Shown piece by piece: positions 1-7,840 of a stretch of 64,000 nt of DNA (position 1 is the stretch's first letter; each line of letters opens with the position of its first letter). A program made the position numbers and the translations under genes. The DNA is from JAICMB01 sp963838885. GTDB taxonomy: Bacteria; Acidobacteriota; Terriglobia; Bryobacterales; Bryobacteraceae. A model generated the notes under the pieces. The model did no database searches and had not been told where the DNA came from. It worked only from the letters and a program-made list of their open reading frames with translations. The stretch is taken from positions 1-64,000 of the forward strand of contig CAWITB010000031.1 in the NCBI GenBank assembly GCA_963838885.1, read 5' to 3'.

Positions 1-4
1 CGAC

Positions 5-30
5 TGAAGTGGACCCCAATATCTGGACAG
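5..30 (+). repeat. IS3 left terminal inverted repeat
   Basis: This is the outer 26 bases of the element. They pair with 1243-1268 at about 21 positions and are preceded by the target trinucleotide GAC at 2-4. Confidence 0.85.
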
Positions 31-71
31 TGCTTTAAAGTGGAGGGCAGCGTCAACCAGGAGGAAAGACG

Positions 72-362
72 ATGCCCGGAACCCGCAAGAGCTACGCGCC
101 GACTTTGAAGGCGAAAGTGGCAATAGAAGCGATTAAGGCGCAACGGACGGCGGCGGAGATCGCAAAGATCTACGGCGTGCATCCGAACCTGATCGGCATT
201 TGGAAGAGGCAGGCGCTAGGAGGCCTGCCGGAGGTATTCAACGGCGGCCGTGACGACCGCTCGGGGCAGGCCGGTGCCGATAAGGACGAATTGTATCGGC
301 AGATTGGAGTCCTGAAGGTGGAACTGGAGTTTTTGAAAAAAAAGTCCGGTCTGCCCGGTTGA
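72..362 (+). CDS. IS3 transposase OrfA (helix-turn-helix subunit)
   Basis: The 96-aa protein has the HTH_Tnp_1 layout: a basic N-terminus (KSYAPTLKAKVAIEAIK), the recognition-helix segment IAKIYGVHPNLIGIWKRQ near residues 30-47, and a C-terminal leucine-rich coiled coil (LYRQIGVLKVELEFLKKK). It binds the IS ends and, in the family, is fused to OrfB by programmed -1 frameshifting. The start at 72 is supported by a strong AGGAGG at 59-64 with a 7-base spacer. An A8G run at 336-344, at the usual slippage position, encodes LKKK. A -1 slip there would reach a stop at 401-403, so it would not enter the OrfB frame of this copy. Confidence 0.9.
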   Translation: MPGTRKSYAPTLKAKVAIEAIKAQRTAAEIAKIYGVHPNLIGIWKRQALGGLPEVFNGGRDDRSGQAGADKDELYRQIGVLKVELEFLKKKSGLPG

Positions 363-374
363 GGAGAAGCGGCG

Positions 375-1187
375 ATGGATCGACGCGGCCCATCCTCGGC
401 TGAGCATCGAACGCAGTGCGAACTGCTGAATCTGGCGCGATCCAGCTACTACTATCAGGCGCAGCCGGAAAGCGAAGAGAATCTTCTGCTGATGCGGCGA
501 TTGGACGAGCTCTATTTGCAGCATCCCTATTATGGAAGCCGCCGCCTGGCGGCAGCGCTTTCCATGGGAGCCGCAGAGAAGCTCAACCGCAAACGAGTAC
601 AACGTCTCATGCGGCTGATGGGCCTGGAAGCGTTGTATCCCCAGCGCAATCTCAGCCGGCCCTCGCCTGGCCACGAGATCTATCCGTATCTGCTGCGCGG
701 AGTGGCGATCAAGCGCGTCAACCAGGTATGGAGCAGCGACATCACGTATATTCCGCTGCGCCGCGGTTTCCTGTATTTGACGGCGGTCATGGACTGGCAC
801 AGCCGTTTCGTGCTGAGCTGGGAATTATCCAATACGCTGGACGGATGGTTCTGCCGCTCGGCGCTGCAGGCGGCGTTCCGCTGGGGACAGCCCGAGATCT
901 TCAACTCCGATCAAGGTTCGCAGTTCACCGCGCGAGAGTACCTGCAACTCCTCAAGGATCGCGATATCCGCATCAGCATGGACGGGCGCGGGCGCGCGCT
1001 GGACAACGTGTTCGTCGAGCGCCTGTGGCGCTCGGTGAAATACGAACTGATCTATCCGGGAGACTTCTCCGGCGGCGACGATTTAGCAGCGGCTCTGAAG
1101 AATTATTTCGAGCACTACAACTACCGGCGCCCGCATCAATCGCTTCGCTATACGGCGCCCGCACAGACGTTTCGCCCTCGCGCGTGA
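375..1187 (+). pseudogene. IS3 transposase OrfB (rve integrase), 5' end frame-disrupted
   Basis: This frame encodes the DDE integrase half of an IS3 transposase. HTH_21-like residues are followed by the rve core with WSSDITYIP (first Asp), NSDQGSQFT (second Asp) and DNVFVERLWRSVKYE (catalytic Glu). The C-terminal YNYRRPHQSL signature is present. The catalytic core is intact, but the N-terminus is odd. The usual OrfB opening (VEEKRRWIDAAHPRLSIER) is encoded in the +1 frame at about 358-414, and the reading switches to this frame at CQCELL-type sequence near 413, where one base appears to be missing. Read from ATG 375 the first dozen residues are out-of-frame sequence. It is therefore called interrupted, though translation from 375 could still make a nearly full-length protein. 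Confidence 0.75.
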
Positions 1188-1242
1188 TTGGCCGCGCGCT
1201 CCCGAAACCAGGCTCGCTCTCCACTGAAGAAGTCGCCAAAAA

Positions 1243-1268
1243 CCGTCCAGTTTCCGGGGTCCACTTCA
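1243..1268 (-). repeat. IS3 right terminal inverted repeat
   Basis: This is the inverted partner of 5-30. It is followed directly by GAC (1269-1271), the second copy of the 3-bp target duplication. Confidence 0.85.
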
Positions 1269-1760
1269 GACATCCTTCGCTTCGGGGCCGAGCGTCCAAA
1301 CGCCGTATCCAATCAGCACTACATCTACAGCCTCGCCTATTCCAATCCAGTGCGCCCCGACGCCTACCGTTGCAATTACGCCTAATGTCGCGACCGCCTT
1401 GGGCGTCAGCATTGCGCTTACTTTTTGCCGGGCATCGGGGGGAAGCTTCGGTAATGAACGTTCAACGGCCAGCCCGAGCTTTTTGACATCGCTCAGATTG
1501 ACCACGATTTCCTTTCGTCGTAACTCCCATTCCCAATCGAGATATCGTCCCGCTGGAGAATCCGGGTGCGGAAGTCGGGACCACGAGTAGCTGGTAAATC
1601 CGGGAGGGCGTGACAAGCCTGTGCCGGACCCTCCAGCCGGTGAATTCGGGTGAGCAAAAGTATCCGAATGCAACCAGCTACGAAACCGCTCGCGCCAATC
1701 GTCACGCATTTGCTTTTGTCGCAAAGGATAGCACCAATTCGCCTTGCAGCAAAATCCCAT
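1266..1760 (-). pseudogene. Toxin-like or hydrophobic-segment protein, 3' end cut by IS3
   Basis: This is a 164-aa frame whose stop codon comes from the IS3 right repeat, so the original C-terminus is missing. The N-terminal half is Pro/Ser/Arg-rich. The C-terminal half (from about residue 85) reads like a genuine protein: NLSDVKKLGLAVERSLPK, then a hydrophobic Ala/Val/Gly stretch with AHWIGIGEAVDVVLIGYG. Similar GVGE-VD hydrophobic segments occur ahead of C-terminal effector domains in some polymorphic toxins, but that link is from memory and the diagnostic domain would lie beyond the insertion. The start is uncertain; Met at residue 18 (about 1709) is an alternative. Confidence 0.4.
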
Positions 1761-1790
1761 CCAATGCGCCCAATCAGTCGCGCCTATATC

Positions 1791-2150
1791 TTACATATCA
1801 CAAAGGGTAAGCTTTGAGAAATTCGAAAACTCCCACCTTTTATTGCGCTTGAAACTCTCAAAAGCCTCTCTCACAATTGAAGCCGGCGAAAACCCTCCGA
1901 ACGCGCTGATTGGCTCGGGGACCAAAGCGGGATGAGCGTAGACAGCCACCAATTCATCGAGAAAACCACCGATCCAGCGAAAGGGCGCATCAATACGAAT
2001 AGCTGCCCGGGACAGCAAGCGGCAATGAAGATCGTCGCCGAATTTGAGCAGAGCTAGAATATACCCCATCGCCCCTGGCGCATCCAGCTCATACAGCCCA
2101 CTCAAGATCCGCCCGCTTGAGGTCCGATCGCCGGTGCCATCTTTTCGCAA
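1791..2150 (-). CDS. Hypothetical protein, possibly a gene fragment
   Basis: This 119-aa frame lies 30 bp upstream of, and on the same strand as, the interrupted toxin-like frame. From about residue 25 the composition looks protein-like (GAMGYILALLKFGDDLH, then IGGFLDELVAVYAHPALVP), with alternating hydrophobic and acidic residues and no low-complexity bias. The N-terminal 20 residues look like non-coding translation and no convincing ribosome site precedes ATG 2150, so the real start may be internal or lost. I do not recognise a family. Its position beside a toxin-like gene would fit an immunity or partner protein, but that is only context. Confidence 0.3.
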   Translation of the reverse strand: MRKDGTGDRTSSGRILSGLYELDAPGAMGYILALLKFGDDLHCRLLSRAAIRIDAPFRWIGGFLDELVAVYAHPALVPEPISAFGGFSPASIVREAFESFKRNKRWEFSNFSKLTLCDM

Positions 2151-2351
2151 ACCGGGTCCCCAATCTTCCCAGTAACTTACGCCTGCGCTCCCATGGTTCC
2201 ACTCCGCGGGCGATGTAACTTGAAGCTGAGAAGCGGCTCACTGAGCCGCCCGCGAGTACCCCAGCCGCCAGGCCGAGCCATTCCAGGTCGGGCCGCCGCA
2301 GCAACGAAGCGGTTCTCTATCCGCATCCGGAACCATCCCAAGGAGCATCCC

Positions 2352-3116
2352 ATGAGCCAAGCGGCCAAACGCACGCGCGCCGAGATTAACCGCGAAAACG
2401 CCAAAAGATCGACGGGCCCCAAAACCCCCGCAGGCAAACAGCGTTCCCGCATGAATGCCATGCGCCACGGCGTCACCCGCCAGGTCATGTGCATGCCTTC
2501 GGATCAAATGGCCGCATATCTCCAATTCCAGCAGTCCTACTTCGACCAACTCCAGCCCAAAGGCGCCATGGAGAAACAGGAAGTCCAGTTCATGGTCGAC
2601 GCCGCCTGGAAAATTAACTCCAGCACCGCCTGGCAGCAAGGTATTCTTAGCGAGCGCGCTTTCCCCGGCATGGAAGAGCGCGCGGCCGCCGCCAACAGGT
2701 GTGACACCGGCAATCGCCCCGAAGTCGACGCCGCGCTCGCTGTCTCGAACGTAGTTTCGATGATGACGCGCGATCTCTGCAATCTGTCGCTTTACGAATC
2801 GCGCCTCCATCGCCAATACCAAAAATCCCAGGATCGCCTCAAACAACTCCAGGCTGATCGCGCCTATCGCCTGGCGCGGGCCTCACACTGTGAAGAGGTG
2901 GAGCAGACGCCTCCGCCCGAGCCCGAATTGAACGAAACAAAGCCTCGAGCGCCCCAATCTGGCTTCGATTTTTCATTCCGGCAATCGCCCGAAAACCTCT
3001 CCCAAACAATCACGCGGCAAGGCCCTCCCCAGAACCAGCCGCCGCTGCTCCAGCCCAATAACGCTGAGAGTTTTCCCAGCTATCCCGCACTACACCTATG
3101 TCCGCCAGAGGCATAG
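2352..3116 (+). CDS. GPKTPAGK-type conserved protein (acidobacterial multi-copy family)
   Basis: This 254-aa cytosolic protein opens with the motif series RAEINRENAKRSTGPKTP, AGKQRSRMNAMRHGVT. That signature is typical of a family of unknown function found in many copies in Acidobacteria. The central part (residues 45-190) is helical and rich in Gln/Arg; the last 60 residues are Pro/Gln/Asn-rich and probably disordered. The start at ATG 2352 is chosen because AAGGAG lies 6 bases upstream (about 2339-2345) and the family motif begins right after it; the open frame upstream to 2193 is unlike protein. The TPR gene starts one base after its stop. No function is assigned. The repeated GPKTP motif resembles DNA- or RNA-associated basic N-termini, but this is speculation. 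Confidence 0.75.
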   Translation: MSQAAKRTRAEINRENAKRSTGPKTPAGKQRSRMNAMRHGVTRQVMCMPSDQMAAYLQFQQSYFDQLQPKGAMEKQEVQFMVDAAWKINSSTAWQQGILSERAFPGMEERAAAANRCDTGNRPEVDAALAVSNVVSMMTRDLCNLSLYESRLHRQYQKSQDRLKQLQADRAYRLARASHCEEVEQTPPPEPELNETKPRAPQSGFDFSFRQSPENLSQTITRQGPPQNQPPLLQPNNAESFPSYPALHLCPPEA

Positions 3117-5138
3117 GTGTTACGAATTTTTATCCTGAGCATGGCCGCCGCACTGGCCGCCCCCGCGCAAACGGCCGATCCGGCGTATGCCTCGCTTACC
3201 AAGGCCTACGAGGCGCTTCGCGTCCGGAACTACGACGCCGCCGTAGCCTCATTTGAGCGGGCCATCGCGCTCGCGCCGCAACGCGCCTCGATCCGTAAAG
3301 ATCTCGCCTACACGCTGCTGAAAATTGGCGAGAACGAAGCCGCGCGCGACCAGTTTTCAGAAGCCATGCGCCTGGAGCCCGCGGACGACCATGTCGCGCT
3401 CGAATACGCCTTCCTTTGTTACGAGACCAAGCAGCAGGCCGTGGCGCGCCGCGTCTTCGATCGCATCCGCAAAACCGGAAACGCCACCGCCGAGCAGGCC
3501 TTTCAGAACATCGACCAGCCGCTAGCCGAGGGAATCGCGCGCTGGCAGAAAGCGCTCGAGATGTCCCCGGATAACTTCAGCGCCAATGAAGAACTGGCGC
3601 GCCTTGCCGACCAGCGCGACAATCTCCCTCTCGCGGCGGAGCACTACGAAAAAGCTTGGCGCATCAAGCCCGCGGAGCGCGAGTTGCTCCTCGACCTCGG
3701 CCGCGTTTGGAAAACTCTCGGCCGCCGCGAGGACGCCATGTCCGCCCTCCTGGCCGCCTCGCGCGGCGCGCAGCCCCGCGTTGCCGAACGCGCCCGCGAG
3801 TTGCTCCCCGCTCGTTATCCCTACGTCTACGAGTTTCAAAGCGCCATCCAGCTCGATTCGAATAACGTCGAGTTGCGGCGCGAGCTGGCCTATCTGCTGC
3901 TTCAGATGGGAGAGAAAAAGGAAGCGGAGGAGCAGTTCCGCGCGATCCATCAGCTCGCGCCGGACGATCTGCTTTCAAGCGCGCAGCTCGGTTTTCTCCT
4001 TCTTAAGCGCAACGATGCGGCAAGCGCGCGGCCTCTGCTTGAAGAAGTGCTGAAGGGCGGCGACGAGGAACTGGCGGATCGCGTCCGCACCGCGCTCAAA
4101 CTGCCGGAAATGCTTCGCAGGCGGGGGGATGCGGCGCACCGCGTCTCCGAACAGGCCAAGGCCATGGCGCAGAAGAGTCTCGACGCGGGCTATATGAAAG
4201 ACGCGCTGAAGTATCTCAGCGTCGCCCAGGAAGCCGACCCGCTCGATTTCGGCGTGATGCTGAAGCTGGGCTGGGCTTATAACGTCATGCACGACGACCG
4301 GCAGGCGATCCGCTGGTTCGATCTCGCTTCGAAAAGTCCCGATCCGAAGATCAGCTCCGAGGCCGCCAAGGCCTACAAGAATCTGCGGCCGCAATTCCAG
4401 ATGTTCCGTTTCACGGCGTGGGTTTTTCCGTTCTACTCCACGCGCTGGAAGGACGCCTTCGGGTACGGGCAGGTAAAAGAGGAAATGAAAGTCGGACATC
4501 TCCCCTTCCGTCTCTATTTGTCGGCGCGTTTTGTGGGCGACACGCGGCAGAAGGTGGGCCCGACGCAATCGGATCCACTGCCCGCTTATTTGTCCGAAAG
4601 CTCGGTCATCTTCGGCGTGGGAATGGCCACCGCATCATTTCACGGCGCAACCGGTTGGTTCGAAGCGGGGGAATCGGTCAAATACCTTCCCAGCCGCACC
4701 GATGTGGGCGGCGCGATTCCGGATTACCGCGGCGGCATCTCGTACGCGAAAGGGTTCGGTCACATGATCGGCGGTTCGCATGGATTTTTCGCGGAAACGA
4801 ATGACGACGGCGTTTATGTCAGCCGTTTTCAGGACGACATGCTGCTGTATTCGCAGAATCGCACCGGTTATACGTTCTCGGCCGCGGAAAGTTTTCTAGG
4901 CGGCTTTCAGCCGCAGATTTATTGGAATTACAACCTGACGACGGACCGCGAGCGCCAATACTGGGCGAATTACGTCGAGACCGGACCGGGCGTGCGCTTC
5001 CGCACCGCCGCGATGCCGAAATCGCTGCTCTTCTCCATTAATTTTATGCGCGGCGTGTACTTGGTCAACGCCGGCAATCCGCGCGGTCCCAATTTCTACG
5101 ATTTGCGGGCGGGATTCTGGTATGCGTTTACTCATTAG
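3117..5138 (+). CDS. TPR-repeat outer-membrane protein with NfrA/PelB-like beta-barrel
   Basis: The 673-aa exported protein has a short Sec signal (FILSMAAALAAPAQT) if translation begins at GTG 3117, immediately after the previous stop. Residues 25-420 are a chain of tetratricopeptide repeats (for example YEALRVRNYDAAVASFERAI, QFSEAMRLEPADDHVALEYA). Residues 430-673 are rich in alternating aromatic and polar residues (FRFTAWVFPFYSTRWKDAFG, FYDLRAGFWYAFTH) and end like an outer-membrane barrel. TPR plus barrel is the layout of NfrA, PgaA and PelB, which export polysaccharide. The next gene overlaps it by 17 nt and is PgaB/PelA-like, supporting an envelope polysaccharide role. The exact ligand is unknown. 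Confidence 0.75.
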   Translation: MLRIFILSMAAALAAPAQTADPAYASLTKAYEALRVRNYDAAVASFERAIALAPQRASIRKDLAYTLLKIGENEAARDQFSEAMRLEPADDHVALEYAFLCYETKQQAVARRVFDRIRKTGNATAEQAFQNIDQPLAEGIARWQKALEMSPDNFSANEELARLADQRDNLPLAAEHYEKAWRIKPAERELLLDLGRVWKTLGRREDAMSALLAASRGAQPRVAERARELLPARYPYVYEFQSAIQLDSNNVELRRELAYLLLQMGEKKEAEEQFRAIHQLAPDDLLSSAQLGFLLLKRNDAASARPLLEEVLKGGDEELADRVRTALKLPEMLRRRGDAAHRVSEQAKAMAQKSLDAGYMKDALKYLSVAQEADPLDFGVMLKLGWAYNVMHDDRQAIRWFDLASKSPDPKISSEAAKAYKNLRPQFQMFRFTAWVFPFYSTRWKDAFGYGQVKEEMKVGHLPFRLYLSARFVGDTRQKVGPTQSDPLPAYLSESSVIFGVGMATASFHGATGWFEAGESVKYLPSRTDVGGAIPDYRGGISYAKGFGHMIGGSHGFFAETNDDGVYVSRFQDDMLLYSQNRTGYTFSAAESFLGGFQPQIYWNYNLTTDRERQYWANYVETGPGVRFRTAAMPKSLLFSINFMRGVYLVNAGNPRGPNFYDLRAGFWYAFTH

Positions 5139-7125
5139 ATTATCTTGCGCGGCGGCGGTTGCGGTCGCCGCCTACGCCTACACGTACTCGTTTCACGTCG
5201 CCGGCGACGACCCTGGGCCTTGGCCCAACATTCTGTCCGCCGTCGGCATCGCGACCGGCGCCTACGGCCCGACGAATCTTTTTATTGTTCGCGAAGGCGC
5301 CCCCGGTACCGCGCGGCAGTGGGTAGACAAGGTCGAAAAGGGCGCGGTCGTGGTCCTTGAGGGCGAATCCGAAATCGCCGAGGCGCTGGGCATTCATGTT
5401 TCCAAGAGACGCGTCACCGTGCGCAGCATCGTCGATAATCGCGCCCCCAAGCTGTCCATCGTGTGGGAAAAAGCGGTTGAAATTCCCGTCTTCGAGCTTC
5501 CCAAGGACGCTCGCGTGTTTGCGGTCGAGCGCTGGCAGGGCGCGCCGGTCCTGGCTGCCGTCCGGCGCGGCGCGGGCGCGATCTTGTGGCTGGCCACATC
5601 GCCGGGCGCGCAAGGCTACGAGCGTTATCCCTATCTGGTGCAGGCGTTGTCGGAGGTGGGAATCACGCCGCCGTTCCGTTCCTCGCGTCTCGTCGCGTTT
5701 TTTGATGCGGCATACCGCTCGCGCGTCGATCTGGACTACTTCGCGGCGCGCTGGCGGCACGCGGGCATTGCGGCATTGCATGTCGCGGCATGGCATTATT
5801 TTGAACCGTCTCCCGACGGCGATGAATATCTGAAAAAGCTGATCGCCGCGTGCCATCGCAACGGCATTCTGGTCTACGCCTGGCTGGAGCTGCCCCACGT
5901 CAGCGAGCGGTTTTGGGCGGATCATCCCGAATGGCGGGAAAAGACAGCGCTGCTGCAGGACGCGCAACTCGACTGGCGCAAGCTGATGAACCTGCAGAAT
6001 CCGGCGGCCTCGGCTGCGGTCGCCAAGGGGACACGCGCGCTGCTCGATCGCTTCGACTGGGACGGCGTCAATCTCGCGGAATTGTATTTTGAATCGCTCG
6101 AAGGCGCCGCGAATCCGGCCCGCTTCACTCCCATGAACGACGAAGTGCGCCGCGATTTCGAGCGCTCCGCGGGCATCGATCCGTTGACGCTGTTTCAAAC
6201 CCCCGCGGCCGATGCGGCGAAACTGCGCGCCTTTCTCGACTATCGCGCCGAGCTTGCCCGTAAGCTGCAAACGCATTGGATCGGCGAGATCGAGGCGGTG
6301 CGGCGCCAAAAGCCGGATCTGGATCTCGTGCTCACGCACGTCGACGACCGCTTTGACACCCGCATGCGCGACCTCATCGGGGCCGATGCGGGTAAGGTTT
6401 TGCCGCTGCTCGATCAGCACGACTTTACGTTCCTGATCGAAGATCCGGCGACGATCTGGAACCTTGGTCCGCAGCGCTATCCACAGATCGCCGAGCGCTA
6501 TCGTCCCTTGACCAACCACTTCGACAAGATCGCGATCGACATCAATATTGTGGAGCGTTACCAGGACGTCTATCCGACCAAACAGCAGACCGGGACCGAG
6601 TTGTTTCAGCTACTCCATTTAGCTTCGCAGGCGTTCCCGCAGGTGGCGCTGTATTTCGAAAACTCGATTCTGACGCCGGACCTTCCTTTGTTATCGGCCG
6701 CCGCGGCGAACGTGGATCGGCTGGAGCGCGACGGGAATCGCATGACAATTGGGTCGCGCTATGGCGTGGGCGTGCGATGGCAAGGCCCCGCGGCGGTGAA
6801 TGGGCGGATTTGGCCGGTGCATGACGCCGATACGCTGTGGCTTCCGCCCGGCGCGAGCGTAGTGGAGCCCGCCGCCCCGGGCGCGATAAAAGACACGGCC
6901 GTCACCGTCGCGGATTTCAATGGACGGCTGCAGTCGGCCCGTGCGCTCGACAATGGCGTGGAACTCTCCTATCAAAGCAGCGCCCGCGCGATCGCGGTGC
7001 TGAGCGCGCGGCCGGGAAGTATGGAATTGGACGGGCTGCGCCGGGACGCGAACGCGGTCGAATCGAACGGCGGATTCGTCGTCATGCTCCCGCGGGGCCA
7101 GCATCTCGTAACATTTCAGCGGTAG
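5122..7125 (+). CDS. PgaB/PelA-like glycoside hydrolase (GHL10-type barrel), exported
   Basis: This 667-aa protein has an N-terminal signal (RLLIRLSCAAAVAVAAYAY). Residues 60-190 form a Rossmann-like domain comparable to the N-terminal part of PelA-type proteins. Residues 195-520 look like a TIM barrel of the PgaB C-terminal/GHL10 group: FDAAYRSRVDLDYFAARW, VYAWLELPHVSERFW and the acid-bearing strand FDWDGVNLAELYFE, whose Asp and Glu are candidate catalytic residues. A beta-rich tail follows. The start ATG 5122 lies inside the preceding gene (17-nt overlap), implying coupled translation with the TPR/barrel protein. The pair would cleave or process a polymer during export, but no synthase is present nearby. 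Substrate is unknown. Confidence 0.7.
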   Translation: MRLLIRLSCAAAVAVAAYAYTYSFHVAGDDPGPWPNILSAVGIATGAYGPTNLFIVREGAPGTARQWVDKVEKGAVVVLEGESEIAEALGIHVSKRRVTVRSIVDNRAPKLSIVWEKAVEIPVFELPKDARVFAVERWQGAPVLAAVRRGAGAILWLATSPGAQGYERYPYLVQALSEVGITPPFRSSRLVAFFDAAYRSRVDLDYFAARWRHAGIAALHVAAWHYFEPSPDGDEYLKKLIAACHRNGILVYAWLELPHVSERFWADHPEWREKTALLQDAQLDWRKLMNLQNPAASAAVAKGTRALLDRFDWDGVNLAELYFESLEGAANPARFTPMNDEVRRDFERSAGIDPLTLFQTPAADAAKLRAFLDYRAELARKLQTHWIGEIEAVRRQKPDLDLVLTHVDDRFDTRMRDLIGADAGKVLPLLDQHDFTFLIEDPATIWNLGPQRYPQIAERYRPLTNHFDKIAIDINIVERYQDVYPTKQQTGTELFQLLHLASQAFPQVALYFENSILTPDLPLLSAAAANVDRLERDGNRMTIGSRYGVGVRWQGPAAVNGRIWPVHDADTLWLPPGASVVEPAAPGAIKDTAVTVADFNGRLQSARALDNGVELSYQSSARAIAVLSARPGSMELDGLRRDANAVESNGGFVVMLPRGQHLVTFQR

Positions 7126-7143
7126 CGCGATTACAATACGGTC

Positions 7144-7599
7144 ATGGCCGACATCGTGGTGCGCCCGACGATGAAATTCATTAATGCGGGCTATCTAGCG
7201 ATCATTGTCGTGATCGTGGCGGCTTCGATCGCGTGGTACATGCTTCATCCGCACCCCTACTGGGCGCCCGCGGTGTTGCTCGTACTGCTCTGGTGGCCCG
7301 TGCAGCGCCACATCCGGCGGCAAACCGCGAAAGCCACCATCTCCGCGGATAAGCTGCGCTACGAGACCGGATTTTTAGGGAAATCGACGCGCACCATCCA
7401 GCTCGGGAAAATCCAGGATGTTCGCGTGGATCAGTCCTTCGCCCAGCGAATCTTCGGCGTCGGCAGTATTTCAATTGAAACCGCCGGCGAGGCCAGCCGT
7501 TTGACGGTACACAATATCGACCTGCCGCAGGCCATCGCCGACGAGATTATGTCCCGCGCGCAACATCCCGGCGCCGCCGTCCAGGGCCAACACATTTAG
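7144..7599 (+). CDS. bPH2 (DUF304) domain membrane protein
   Basis: The 151-aa protein has one or two N-terminal transmembrane helices (AGYLAIIVVIVAASIAWYML and WAPAVLLVLLWWPV) followed by a bacterial PH-like domain of the YdbS/YdbT type. Diagnostic features are KATISADKLRYETGFL, the TIQLGKIQDVRVDQS strand and the IFGVGSISIETAG loop, followed by the NIDLPQAIADEI helix. Such proteins sit in the cytoplasmic membrane; their biochemical role is unclear. It follows the glycosidase by 18 bp and may be co-transcribed. A diverged, frameshifted relative of residues 25-130 lies at 14697-15022. Confidence 0.8.
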   Translation: MADIVVRPTMKFINAGYLAIIVVIVAASIAWYMLHPHPYWAPAVLLVLLWWPVQRHIRRQTAKATISADKLRYETGFLGKSTRTIQLGKIQDVRVDQSFAQRIFGVGSISIETAGEASRLTVHNIDLPQAIADEIMSRAQHPGAAVQGQHI

Positions 7600-7840
7600 C
7601 GCTGGCTTCGCAGTCTCGGTCCAGATGAAACCCGGTCCGGGGCAGCGCCGGCGAGGGCTACTAGAGAACGACGCATCTTCGCATGGGCAGATCGGCAACG
7701 GTTCGCGGCCGCGGCGAGCCGAACTCTCCGCGAATTCTCTTAGAACCAAGGCTCAAGCTGGACCAGGCTCAAGCTCTCTTTCGAGTGCGTCGTACGAAAT
7801 ATACTGGATTCTGACTGGCTACGGCCGCTGAGGAGATTTC

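Larger units (their letters stand above)
5..1268 (+). mobile_element. Complete IS3-family insertion sequence
   Basis: The element is bounded by 26-bp imperfect terminal inverted repeats (5-30 and 1243-1268) that match at about 21 positions, including the first 13 bases, which begin TGAAGTGGACCCC. The trinucleotide GAC lies immediately outside each end (2-4 and 1269-1271), as expected for the 3-bp target duplication of this family. Inside are an OrfA-type helix-turn-helix gene and an OrfB-type DDE integrase gene. The size, about 1264 bp, is normal for IS3. The right end supplies the stop codon of a minus-strand reading frame at 1266-1760, so the element interrupts that gene. The two orfs are not in the usual overlapping -1 register, so activity is doubtful. 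Confidence 0.9.

Noticed and set aside
416..1486. 356-aa frame overlapping IS3 orfB and running past the element
   Set aside because: Out of frame with the DDE core and crosses the inverted repeat; composition is not protein-like.
5140..6519. Long minus-strand open frame (459 aa) opposite the glycosidase gene
   Set aside because: Antisense shadow typical of GC-rich codon bias: Arg/His/Gly-rich, no domain, fully inside a better gene.
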